Shown here piece by piece: positions 46,443 through 54,525 of a stretch of 64,000 nucleotides of DNA (its first letter is position 1; each line of letters starts with the position of its first letter). Source of the DNA: a bacterium. Its GTDB lineage: Bacteria > Armatimonadota > Abditibacteriia > Abditibacteriales > Abditibacteriaceae. Location of the stretch: the NCBI GenBank assembly GCA_004172935.1, contig SDZD01000026.1, positions 24,329 to 88,328 on the forward strand, in the 5' to 3' direction. The notes below the pieces were generated by a model that saw only the letters and a program-made list of their open reading frames with translations, ran no database searches and was not told where the DNA came from. A program made the position numbers and the translations under genes.

Positions 46443-47266
46443 GAGTTCAATCTATAAACGTGGCGAGCCACGTTTTCAAATAAATTAAATTTTTCGGCGT
46501 CGGAAAGTGGCTCGGCCCAAGCGCGCACCGTGTCTACCCAACGCCCGTACTCGCTGGCCACCAAACATACCGGCCAGTCGGAGCCAAACATCAGGCGCGA
46601 TGGCCCGAATGCCTGTAAAACCGTCTCGAAATAAGGTTTCAAGCCGTCTGGTGTCCATTCTTTCCAGTCGGCTTCTGTCACCATCCCCGATACCTTACAC
46701 CATACGTTGTCGCGCCGCGCCAACTCGCCGATGCGAGTTTTCCACGGCTCCAATGTATCGTCTTTGATGCAGGGTTTGGCGATGTGATCGAGAACAAACA
46801 ATTGATTGGGGTGGCGATCAACAAAGCGAATTGCTTCGGCTAGTTGACGCTCGGAAATAAGCACGTCATAGACCAGACCGAAGTCGGCGAGTCGCGCAAT
46901 TCCAGCATTAAATGCGGTGCCGTCCAAAAAACCATCTGTCTCGCCCTGCACGACATGGCGAACAGCCTTCAGCTTTTCGGCGCCCGCGAACTCGCTCAAA
47001 ACGCTCTCAATTTTGTGAGTTGCTAATGGCACCCAACCCACCACGCCCAGAATCCACTCGTTCTGCTGCGCGAACCATAGTAGTTCGCGCGTTTCCTGCA
47101 CGCTCTGGCGGGCTTGTACCGAAACCACGCCTTTAACGCCCGCGCCGTCGATTTGCTTTTTCAAATCGGCAGGCCCGAAATCGCGGCGAAGCGCCGCCAT
47201 ATCGTCGCTAATCCAGTCGTACTCGTCGCGGTTATAACGCCAGAAATGATGATGAGCGTCAATCAT
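46439..47266 (-). CDS. COG3618 amidohydrolase, probable L-fucono/rhamnono-lactonase
   Basis: The 275-residue TIM-barrel protein starts MIDAHHHFWRYNRDEYDWI. It carries the N-terminal HxH metal site, LDHIAKPCIKDD and the terminal GSDWPVCLVASEYG typical of COG3618 lactone hydrolases. These open aldono-lactones of 6-deoxy-sugars such as L-fucose and L-rhamnose. An aldo-keto reductase gene overlaps its start by eight bases and could supply the lactone. It is cytoplasmic. The substrate is inferred from context and not proven. Confidence 0.88.
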   Translation of the reverse strand: MIDAHHHFWRYNRDEYDWISDDMAALRRDFGPADLKKQIDGAGVKGVVSVQARQSVQETRELLWFAQQNEWILGVVGWVPLATHKIESVLSEFAGAEKLKAVRHVVQGETDGFLDGTAFNAGIARLADFGLVYDVLISERQLAEAIRFVDRHPNQLFVLDHIAKPCIKDDTLEPWKTRIGELARRDNVWCKVSGMVTEADWKEWTPDGLKPYFETVLQAFGPSRLMFGSDWPVCLVASEYGRWVDTVRAWAEPLSDAEKFNLFENVARHVYRLNS

Positions 47267-48197
47267 TGTTTTCTGTCCTCCCGCTGGGCCACGTCTGGTC
47301 TTTGATAGGAGCCAGAATCGCCTCGACTTCGCTCAACAGCTCTTCGTCGATTGGAGCTGTCAGGCAATTAACATTGCTGACAATATCTTCGGCTTTACTG
47401 GTGCCCACCAATGTCGTCGCGAGGCGAGGATTGGCGACTGCGAACTGCACCGCCAATTTCTCGATGCTGGCTCCCTTGTTGCGGCAATGCTGCGCCGCCT
47501 TTTGGCAGGCCGCTTTGATTGCTTCTGGTGCTGGATGCCAGTCGGGAGCACCGCGTCCGGTTAGTAAGCCCATCGAAAAAGGTGAGGCGTTAAGGATACC
47601 GGTATTCCTTTCTTCTAGGACAGGTAACAGGTTTTCGAGAGTCGTGTCATTTAGCGAGTAGTGGCAGTAGGAAAGGATGGTATCGACCTTTGTACGGGCA
47701 ATCACCTCGCGAAAAACCTTGAGCGGAAGCCCGGTGATGCCGACGAAGCGCGCTTTCCCCGCAGCTACCACGGCGCGCAATGCCGGAAGCGTTTCTTCGA
47801 CGATTTGGTTCAAGTCGCCGAACTCGATGTCGTGACATTGAATGATGTCGATGTATTCCACACCCAATCGCGACAGGCTTTCGTCCACCGATTCGGTCAC
47901 GCGTTGCGCCGAAAAATCGAAGTCCGTAGCCTCGGCCCCATAGCGCCCGACTTTGGTTGCGAGGATATATTTGTCGCGCGCCACCCTGTCAAGTGTGCGG
48001 CCTAACATGGCTTCGGCTTTGGTTTGCCCATAATAGGGCGAACAGTCGATGAAATTGATGCCTAAATCGAGCGCGCTATCGAGACAGCGCTTGCAATCCT
48101 GATAGCTCACCTCGCCGAACACGCCGCCAAATGGCGAGGCGCCCAACGACAGCGCCGAAACCTGCAAACCTGTGTTGCCCAAGGAACGAACTTCCAT
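47259..48197 (-). CDS. Aldo/keto reductase, probable sugar (D-threo-aldose/L-fucose) dehydrogenase
   Basis: The 312-residue protein opens MEVRSLGNTGLQVSALSLG and has the aldo-keto reductase tetrad in sequence order: Asp in INFIDCSPYYG (with Tyr), Lys in YILATKVGRYG, and His in IIQCHDIEFGD. Relatives include D-threo-aldose 1-dehydrogenase and L-galactose dehydrogenase, which turn L-fucose or L-galactose into the 1,5-lactone with NAD(P)+. The neighbouring lactonase fits this reaction. The gene ends inside the lactonase start, so translation is likely coupled. Confidence 0.9.
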   Translation of the reverse strand: MEVRSLGNTGLQVSALSLGASPFGGVFGEVSYQDCKRCLDSALDLGINFIDCSPYYGQTKAEAMLGRTLDRVARDKYILATKVGRYGAEATDFDFSAQRVTESVDESLSRLGVEYIDIIQCHDIEFGDLNQIVEETLPALRAVVAAGKARFVGITGLPLKVFREVIARTKVDTILSYCHYSLNDTTLENLLPVLEERNTGILNASPFSMGLLTGRGAPDWHPAPEAIKAACQKAAQHCRNKGASIEKLAVQFAVANPRLATTLVGTSKAEDIVSNVNCLTAPIDEELLSEVEAILAPIKDQTWPSGRTENND

Positions 48198-48199
48198 TG

Positions 48200-49432
48200 T
48201 TACCCCGCGTTCAGCGCCTCCAAATGCTTGACGAAGTGGTGTTCGAGCAAATGCGAATGCAGACCCGCATTATCTTCGAGGTTGGCTAACAAGCGTGACT
48301 TCAAGTTCTCGTCCGTCAGCACTGAGCCGAAGGTCACATGCAGAATCTGGCGGCCTTTGTCTTCGTTCAAATAGGCGTCTTCAAGCGTGAAGCCCGTTAA
48401 CTGCTGGCGCGCCAGTACCGCGTTGTCTTCCGGTGTCGCCGATATATGATAGGTGGCGCGGTCGGCGTCGAAGCGCTCGTGCGAAAAGTGGACTATGTCG
48501 TTAAAAAGCCCTTCGTCGCTTTGCAGCGCACAGCGCAATGCTTCGAGGTAGGATGTCCCCGCCGTCTTCACGTGCAGTAACTCGCCGCACACGCGCCCGA
48601 CAATCGGATAAATCGAGAACTTATCCGATCCCGAATGAACGCTGATTTTGTACGGCCCCACAGCTTTCGCGATAGCAACATGCTTTTGCAGGTCGGCTTC
48701 GAATGCCCCTAAGTCGCCTTTATAATCGACGCCCTTTTCCATGTCGCCCACAAAGCGCGGCGCCAGCGAAACGAGGTTCTGAACCCTGCGTCGCTTCAGT
48801 TCGAGCGCAAAAAACAGGTGTTCGATTGGTGAGGTAGGTGTCTCGGTTTCATCGACGCTGACTTCGACTTCGTATGGTTTGTGTTCGGTGTACCACTCGA
48901 TCTCGCTCGACATTTGCGCCGCGAGTGCCAGCGCACGCCCATATTTGACGACAGCGCGATACAGTGTTTCTTGCGAGAACTGAAGTTTCTCGTCGCCTAA
49001 TTCCCATTCCTGTTCGAGATATTGGCGCGGCGAATAATCGCCCCAGATCATGGTCGCGCGTTGTGCGGCGACTTCCGCCTCCAGAGCGCTTTCGCTCATC
49101 GAGTCGGCCAGGTTATTGACGCCTGCCGATGGGTCGATTGTGAAAAAAGTGAAGCCCGCCGCTGCATTGATGTCCACGTCTCGCGCCGTCTTCAAGCGGT
49201 CGGCATCACTGCCCCAGATTCCCTCATAGCCTCCTTCGCTCAGCGCCGACTTGGCGGCGCTCATCACCTGATCGGGTGTGCGCTGCGTGCGCTCCATCTC
49301 GCGAATGCTTTGCTGCGCGAAAATAGGAGCGAAGTCGAATTGTCTGGCTGCGGCAAGGTGCCCTGGTGTGGCGAGTCCGAGACGGTCGCCAAAACCAAAG
49401 CTCTTTTTGAGTCCTAAAACACTGGGATACAT
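48200..49432 (-). CDS. UxaE-like (tagaturonate epimerase family) protein
   Basis: ATG 49432 gives 410 residues beginning MYPSVLGLKKSFGFGDRLG, then LATPGHLAAARQF, GYEGIWGSDADRLKT and AAGFTFFTIDPSAGVNN, which match my memory of the UxaE family. ISVHSGSDKFSIYP and VKTAGTSYLEALR come later. UxaE interconverts tagaturonate and fructuronate in hexuronate pathways. Here it lies in what looks like a 6-deoxy-sugar oxidation operon, so it may epimerise a different keto-sugar or keto-acid. A longer in-frame ORF from 49486 lacks support. Confidence 0.75.
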   Translation of the reverse strand: MYPSVLGLKKSFGFGDRLGLATPGHLAAARQFDFAPIFAQQSIREMERTQRTPDQVMSAAKSALSEGGYEGIWGSDADRLKTARDVDINAAAGFTFFTIDPSAGVNNLADSMSESALEAEVAAQRATMIWGDYSPRQYLEQEWELGDEKLQFSQETLYRAVVKYGRALALAAQMSSEIEWYTEHKPYEVEVSVDETETPTSPIEHLFFALELKRRRVQNLVSLAPRFVGDMEKGVDYKGDLGAFEADLQKHVAIAKAVGPYKISVHSGSDKFSIYPIVGRVCGELLHVKTAGTSYLEALRCALQSDEGLFNDIVHFSHERFDADRATYHISATPEDNAVLARQQLTGFTLEDAYLNEDKGRQILHVTFGSVLTDENLKSRLLANLEDNAGLHSHLLEHHFVKHLEALNAG

Positions 49433-49497
49433 AAATGTCGTTCTTTCGCGAAGGGGCCGTGCGTCACAAGGGCGAACGCGCGGCATGGTGGGGTTGG

Positions 49498-50517
49498 TCA
49501 GGCCAGTTCGATCATCGCTTTCAAGACGCCGTTACGCGGATTCGTCCAACTCTCGAACGTTTCAGGAACTTCATGTAGCGGCGCACGATGAGTAATCCAC
49601 GGAGATGTATCTATCTCCCCGTTTTCCATCCAACCAAGGATGTTTTTGAAATCTTGCGGCAAGGCGTTGCGAGTGGCGAGTAGGGTCATCTCTTTGCGGT
49701 GAAAATCGGGGTCGAAAAACGACACCTCACCTTGAAACAGCCCCACGAACACCAATCGTCCGCCGGGAGCCACAAACTCGAAGGCACCTTTCATCGAGGC
49801 GGGATGCCCTGTTGCGTCAAACACGACAGTTGGCAAATCGCCGTCCGTGAGGGCGCGCAGTTCTTCCAGTGTCGCATCGCTTACTACAATGGTGTGTTCT
49901 ATATTCCACACCTCGCGGCAAAACTGAAGGCGCTCGGCATTGACATCAAGAGCGATGACATGTGCCCCAGCCTGTTTCGCGAACTGCATGACTCCCAGAC
50001 CAATTGGCCCAGCTCCGATAACTACGACCCACTCGTCGCGCTCTACCTGTGCGCGTGCCACGGCATGGGCGCCAATGGCGAGTGTTTCCACCAATGCCAA
50101 CTGGTCGAACGACAAAGTCGGCGAAACGTGTAACTTGCGTGCAGGAAGCACGAATTGCTCGCGCAATCCGCCATCGATATGCACTCCCATTACTTTCATT
50201 TGCGCGCAGCAGTTGCCCTTGCCGCGCCGACAGGCGATGCATTTTTCGCAGTTGAGATAAGGCTCTACCGCGCAATGATCGCCCATTTGAATGCCCTGCG
50301 TATCAGGCCCGACTTCCAGCACCTCGACGCCTAATTCGTGACCGATGAGGCGCGGGTACTCGAAGAACGGTTGTTTGCCCGCGTAGGCGTGGATGTCGGT
50401 GCCGCAGACACCGACACGATGCACGCGCACCAGCGCTTCGCCTTGCTGCGGTGAAGGGGCTTGGGGGCGTTCGCTTAAGCGCAAACGCCCCGGCTCTTCC
50501 AAGACTAAAGCTTTCAT
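49498..50517 (-). CDS. Zinc-dependent MDR-family sugar/alcohol dehydrogenase
   Basis: The 339-residue protein has the catalytic zinc ligands in VGVCGTDIHAYAG and GHELGVEV, four structural-zinc cysteines in CEKCIACRRGKGNCC, and the Rossmann motif GAGPIGLGVMQFAK. It resembles galactitol, sorbitol and threonine dehydrogenases and should act on a secondary hydroxyl with NAD+. It is second in the operon, overlapping the binding-protein gene by one base (TAATG). It may oxidise the sugar acid or a keto-deoxy intermediate. Confidence 0.92.
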   Translation of the reverse strand: MKALVLEEPGRLRLSERPQAPSPQQGEALVRVHRVGVCGTDIHAYAGKQPFFEYPRLIGHELGVEVLEVGPDTQGIQMGDHCAVEPYLNCEKCIACRRGKGNCCAQMKVMGVHIDGGLREQFVLPARKLHVSPTLSFDQLALVETLAIGAHAVARAQVERDEWVVVIGAGPIGLGVMQFAKQAGAHVIALDVNAERLQFCREVWNIEHTIVVSDATLEELRALTDGDLPTVVFDATGHPASMKGAFEFVAPGGRLVFVGLFQGEVSFFDPDFHRKEMTLLATRNALPQDFKNILGWMENGEIDTSPWITHRAPLHEVPETFESWTNPRNGVLKAMIELA

Positions 50518-51524
50518 TATTTGTTTTCGTTCAAGACTTCTTTGACTTCTGCCGAATTCAAATTGTCCTTAGTGACGACGGCGACGCCCGTGTCCATTTG
50601 CGCTTCCACTTTCTCGCCTTTGATAGCAGCGAAAGCGGCTTTTACACCTTCGTAGCCCATCTTGGTCGGATTTTGTGCAACCAGCGCGTTGATTTCGCCT
50701 TTGTTCAAGCCTTCCAACAATGGAGGCGAGGCGTCAAAGCCAACGAATTTCTTCTTTCCGGCTAATGCCACCTGACGCAGTGCCAGCAACATTCCCTGTG
50801 TGCTCGACTCGTTGGGAGTGAAAATGCCATCGGCCTCTTTCAACTTGTCCACCAGGTTGAGCGCGCTGGTTTTCGCCTCGCCCGCAGTCGCTCCCGCATA
50901 GCGGTTATCGGAGATCAGGGTGATTCCAGGCGCATCTTTGATGGCGCTCAAAAATCCGGCTTCACGGTCTGCCGTCGAAGCCGAGCCTTCCTGATAGCGA
51001 AGCAGCACGACTTTGCCTTTGCCGCCCAAAATACGCACGAGTTCTTTGCCTGCCAACATACCGCCTTTCTTGTTGTCGGTCGAGACGAACGCGGTGTAGT
51101 CGACTCCGGGCTCGGCTTTGAGTGCCGAGTCGATAATGACGACGGGGATTTTCTTCGCTTTGGCCTCGCGGACTGGTTTCACCAGTGCAGCATCGTCCAG
51201 CGGAGCAAGCACAACCGCTCCAACGCCATCAGTTACGAATTGATCGACGATCTTGATTTGAGAGGCACGGTCGGACTCCTGGATGGGGCCTTTGAAAACG
51301 ATATTGGCTCCCAATTCGGCGCCAGCTTTGTTGGCGCCAGCTTCCACCGATTTCCAGTAGGCGTGTGTGGTGCCCTTGGGAATGACGGCGATAGTGGGTT
51401 TGGAAGAATCGGAGGGGCTTTGGGCAATACCGGTATTTCCTCCGGCGCTATTTTGGGCTGCGTTGTTGCATCCAGCGAAGGCCAGCAGCGAGAGGGCTGA
51501 GGCAAAGAGAATTGGGTTTTTCAT
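50517..51524 (-). CDS. Ribose-type sugar-binding lipoprotein (ABC transporter)
   Basis: ATG 51524 gives 335 residues with a lipoprotein signal ending LAFAGC. The Peripla_BP_4 fold is clear: IAVIPKGTTHAYWKSVEAGA, AVVLAPLDDAALVKPV, KKIPVVIIDSALKA and IVAQNPTKMGYEGVKAA. It captures the sugar outside the inner membrane for the permease and ATPase at the end of the operon. It is the first gene after the LacI regulator. It probably accumulates more than the downstream genes, as usual for binding proteins. Confidence 0.95.
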   Translation of the reverse strand: MKNPILFASALSLLAFAGCNNAAQNSAGGNTGIAQSPSDSSKPTIAVIPKGTTHAYWKSVEAGANKAGAELGANIVFKGPIQESDRASQIKIVDQFVTDGVGAVVLAPLDDAALVKPVREAKAKKIPVVIIDSALKAEPGVDYTAFVSTDNKKGGMLAGKELVRILGGKGKVVLLRYQEGSASTADREAGFLSAIKDAPGITLISDNRYAGATAGEAKTSALNLVDKLKEADGIFTPNESSTQGMLLALRQVALAGKKKFVGFDASPPLLEGLNKGEINALVAQNPTKMGYEGVKAAFAAIKGEKVEAQMDTGVAVVTKDNLNSAEVKEVLNENK

Positions 51525-51598
51525 CACTTGAAATTCAAAATCGGTCGTTCAACAAATTTTTAGCATCTTGCAACATGAGATGAGCAGAGGCTGTTAAA

Positions 51599-51611
51599 AT
51601 GTTCGTAACAT
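51599..51611. promoter_or_regulatory. Candidate LacI-family operator before the sugar operon
   Basis: The palindrome ATGTT-CGT-AACAT lies 75 bases upstream of the binding-protein start, in the 244-base gap after the LacI gene. Its symmetry and position suit the neighbouring regulator, but the centre is odd-sized and no second copy was found. Confidence 0.4.
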
Positions 51612-51768
51612 CCGTTGACAGCTATTAAAAAATCGCAATAAGGTTGTCTTTGGAGATGTCAGAGAGTAAAAAAAGAGTTCGATTAAGGTGAGTGCCTAGT
51701 ATTGCATTCTATGAAGTGCATGTATCTCAGATTTCTCCGAGAAATTTCAAATTAGCAGCTGTTGTTTG

Positions 51769-52809
51769 TTAGAAAGGCGCGACTGCTGTCGAATCGCGTA
51801 ATACCAATTCTGTTGGTAGCACGACATCGGTTGCTTTGTCGTCGATTTCTCCTCCTTCTCTCGATGACTTCAATTTATCAAGAAGAAGTTGGATAGCAAC
51901 TCTTCCCATTTCATCCGCAGGTTGGCGAATGGTTGTCAACGGCGGGTCAGCCATCAGCGCCATCCGAAGGTTGGAAAAGCCAACCACCGATAGGTCGCCT
52001 GGCATTTGCATCCCCAACTGACGAGCAGCCCGTTGAACCCCAATTGCCATTTCGTCGCTGGCGCAAAAAATGGCCGTTGGGCGGTCTGGGCGAATCAGCA
52101 TTTCGATCGCGCAATGTTCGGCTACTGTCGGGTCCCATTTGCCGTGGCTCAGATAGCCCTCTGGCACTGGTAAACCATGCGCCTGCATCGCATTGCGAAA
52201 GGCTCGGTCGCGCGAAATGGTCATGCCCCGCCCCACTTCACCGCTGATAAATCCAATCCGTCTATGTCCCAAATGAACGAGATGTTCGATGGCCAGATTA
52301 CATCCTTGCTCGTCGTCGCTTGTGATGTGGATGCCCCATTCTTCTTGAAAACTGGTATCGAGAAAAGCGATGGGCACCCCATGCGGACGCATTGCCATAT
52401 GGAGATAATCGAGAGCGTCCTGATTCAAGTCCACTGTGATGATGCCTGCGAGGCGCATTTCCAGACAGCTCTCAATCGCCTGTCTGTCCAGTGAGTTGCT
52501 GTGCAATTGCAACACCTGCACGCCATAACCAGCCGCCCGCGCTTCATCCAACGCTCCCGCCAGAAGGCGAGAGATGAACTCGTAGCTGATATGTTGCGCC
52601 AAAAATCCCAGCGTGCGGTTATGCCCGCTCACAACAGCCTGTACCAGGCTGTTACGGCGATAGCCTAGCTCGCGCGCCGCTGCCAGAACCCGTTCCTGTG
52701 TTTCCACAGAAATTGGCCCACCGGCAGGTTGGCGCCCATTCAAAACCAGAGAAACAGTTGTAGACGAAACTCCGGCCTTTTGGGCCACATCACGCATGGT
52801 CGTCATCAT
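51769..52809 (-). CDS. LacI-family transcriptional regulator
   Basis: The 346-residue protein has the helix-turn-helix (about 5-26, MRDVAQKAGVSSTTVSLVLNG), the hinge helix region, and a periplasmic-binding-protein-like effector domain (LGFLAQHISYEFISRLLAGA, RRIGFISGEVGRG, AIFCASDEMAIGVQRAAR). It probably represses the downstream sugar uptake and oxidation operon until its sugar binds. It may also act on the divergently placed glycosidase genes. Its own promoter carries TATAAT on the minus strand. Confidence 0.94.
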   Translation of the reverse strand: MMTTMRDVAQKAGVSSTTVSLVLNGRQPAGGPISVETQERVLAAARELGYRRNSLVQAVVSGHNRTLGFLAQHISYEFISRLLAGALDEARAAGYGVQVLQLHSNSLDRQAIESCLEMRLAGIITVDLNQDALDYLHMAMRPHGVPIAFLDTSFQEEWGIHITSDDEQGCNLAIEHLVHLGHRRIGFISGEVGRGMTISRDRAFRNAMQAHGLPVPEGYLSHGKWDPTVAEHCAIEMLIRPDRPTAIFCASDEMAIGVQRAARQLGMQMPGDLSVVGFSNLRMALMADPPLTTIRQPADEMGRVAIQLLLDKLKSSREGGEIDDKATDVVLPTELVLRDSTAVAPF

Positions 52810-52847
52810 CGAAGGATTTTTACTAATAGGCTTTAGGAAGTGGATTG

Positions 52848-52853
52848 ATTATA
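52848..52853 (-). promoter_or_regulatory. Candidate -10 box (TATAAT) for the LacI-family gene
   Basis: TATAAT on the minus strand lies 38 bases before the start codon. The -35 region is weak. A CTTG-ACAG-CAAG palindrome overlaps the spacer (52857-52868) and could be an autoregulatory site. Confidence 0.4.
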
Positions 52854-52975
52854 CAGCTTGACAGCAAGGCGAACACTTTGCCAGAAGCAAAATCTTCGCT
52901 TTTCTACCACCCTATATGTGAAGCCGAGAAAGTTACTGACTAATGTTAAGGCAATTGGGGAGAGTGCGAAAGAGC

Positions 52976-53004
52976 AAAAAGGGGCGCATATAGCGCCCCT
53001 TTTT
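52976..53004 (-). terminator. Terminator of fumC
   Basis: AAAAAGGGGCGC (52976-52987) and GCGCCCCTTTTT (52993-53004) form a 12-bp stem with a five-base loop just past the fumC stop. On the minus strand the stem ends in a T-run. Confidence 0.9.
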
Positions 53005-53018
53005 CTCGAAAACCGGTT

Positions 53019-54413
53019 TTAGCCGCCTCCGCCGCCCGAACCTTTGATGCCACCCTTGGTCATCTCTTTGGCGTCGAGCAACGTTTCCAACTCTTCTTCG
53101 CTGAGTTGGGTTTCTTCGCGTGCTACGTCTTTCAAGCGGCGATTCTCTTTGTAAGCCTGTTTGGCCAGAGCCGCGCCCTTCTCGTAGCCGATGATTGGGT
53201 TGAGAACCGTCACCATGATCGGGTTCTTGTCCACCAATTCCAGCATCTTCGCTTCGTTCACCGAGAAGCCAGCGATGGCTTTGTCGGCCAAAATCTGCGA
53301 TACGTTGCCGAGCAAGGTGATGGACTGCAACAGGTTATAAGCCGCGACTGGCAGCATCACGTTGAGCTGGAAGTTGCCGCTGGCGTTGCACATCGCGATT
53401 GTCGCATCGTTGCCGATGACTTGAGCGGCTACCTGCATCGTCGCTTCGGGGATAACCGGGTTAATTTTGCCCGGCATGATGCTCGACCCCGGCTGTAGCG
53501 AGGGCAACACGATTTCTCCGAAACCAGCCTGTGGCCCGGAGTTCATCCAGCGCAGGTCGTTGGAAATCTTGAACAGCGCCGTTGCCAGCGTCTTCAATTG
53601 GCCGCTCATTTCGGTGGCGGCATCCAACGTGGCCTGAGCCGCGAAGTGGTTGCGCGTTTCGCGGAACGGGATGTGTGTCATCTGCTCCAATTTGCGGGCG
53701 ACACGGTGGCCGAATTCGGGGTGGGCGTTGATGCCCGTTCCGACAGCGGTTCCACCAATGGCGAGTTCCTGCAAGCGGGGCAGCGATTGGATGATGCGCT
53801 CGATGCTTTGCTCGATTTGCGCTTTCCACGCGCCGACTTCCTGACCGAGCGTGACGGGCATCGCGTCCATCAAGTGGGTGCGGCCCGTTTTGACGACATC
53901 GGCGAACTCGATTTCACGAGCGCCCAATACGCCGCTCAAGTGGCGCAGGGCAGGGATGAGGTTATCGACCAACTCCATGCACGCCGCAACGTGAATGGCG
54001 GTTGGGATAACGTCGTTGCTCGACTGGCCGTTGTTGACATCATCGTTGGGGTGAATCTTGTCCCCGGCACGCGAAGCAAGCGAGGCGATGACCTCGTTGG
54101 CGTTCATGTTCGAGCTGGTGCCGCTTCCGGTCTGGAAGATGTCGATGGGGAACTGCGAGTCGTATTCGCCGCCCGCAACTTCAAGTGCGGCTTCCGAAAT
54201 GGACTTGCCCTTCTCTTCGGTCAGGAGGTCGAGTTCGACGTTGACGAGGGCACAGGCGGCTTTGATCGTCGCGAGTGCTTTAATGAACGGGCGGGGAAAC
54301 GGGATGCCCGACACGGGAAAGTTTTCGACGGCGCGCTGGGTTTGTGCGGCATACAAGGCATCGGCTGGCACTTGCATTTCGCCCATCGAGTCTTTTTCAA
54401 TGCGAAATTCCAT
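53019..54413 (-). CDS. fumC: Class II fumarate hydratase
   Basis: ATG 54413 gives 464 residues, the normal family size. The family signature GSSIMPGKINPV, the active-site region TGRTHLMDAMPVTLGQE and the N-terminal SMGEMQVPADALYAAQTQRA are present. It converts fumarate to malate in the TCA cycle. Aspartate ammonia-lyases share the fold, and the call of fumarase rests on overall similarity. An oddity is a Gly-rich tail (GGIKGSGGGGG). A GTG four codons upstream is an alternative start. Confidence 0.93.
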   Translation of the reverse strand: MEFRIEKDSMGEMQVPADALYAAQTQRAVENFPVSGIPFPRPFIKALATIKAACALVNVELDLLTEEKGKSISEAALEVAGGEYDSQFPIDIFQTGSGTSSNMNANEVIASLASRAGDKIHPNDDVNNGQSSNDVIPTAIHVAACMELVDNLIPALRHLSGVLGAREIEFADVVKTGRTHLMDAMPVTLGQEVGAWKAQIEQSIERIIQSLPRLQELAIGGTAVGTGINAHPEFGHRVARKLEQMTHIPFRETRNHFAAQATLDAATEMSGQLKTLATALFKISNDLRWMNSGPQAGFGEIVLPSLQPGSSIMPGKINPVIPEATMQVAAQVIGNDATIAMCNASGNFQLNVMLPVAAYNLLQSITLLGNVSQILADKAIAGFSVNEAKMLELVDKNPIMVTVLNPIIGYEKGAALAKQAYKENRRLKDVAREETQLSEEELETLLDAKEMTKGGIKGSGGGGG

Positions 54414-54525
54414 AATCTTCACCACAGCTAAACGTTGACAGACGCAAGTTGAGAGCAGACGGCCACTAAAGGGTCTCTGGACTCACCTCTATATAACGAC
54501 TGTTCGACGAATGTGTTTGCGAACC

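Noticed and set aside
51615..51643. TTGACA box on the plus strand in the gap before the sugar operon
   Set aside because: No matching -10 at the right distance and no plus-strand gene follows.
51731..51745. ATTTCTCCGAGAAAT palindrome after the LacI-family gene
   Set aside because: Too short and without a T-run for a terminator; may be chance.
53598..54431. 277-codon ORF opposite fumC
   Set aside because: Antisense to fumC, with no recognisable features.
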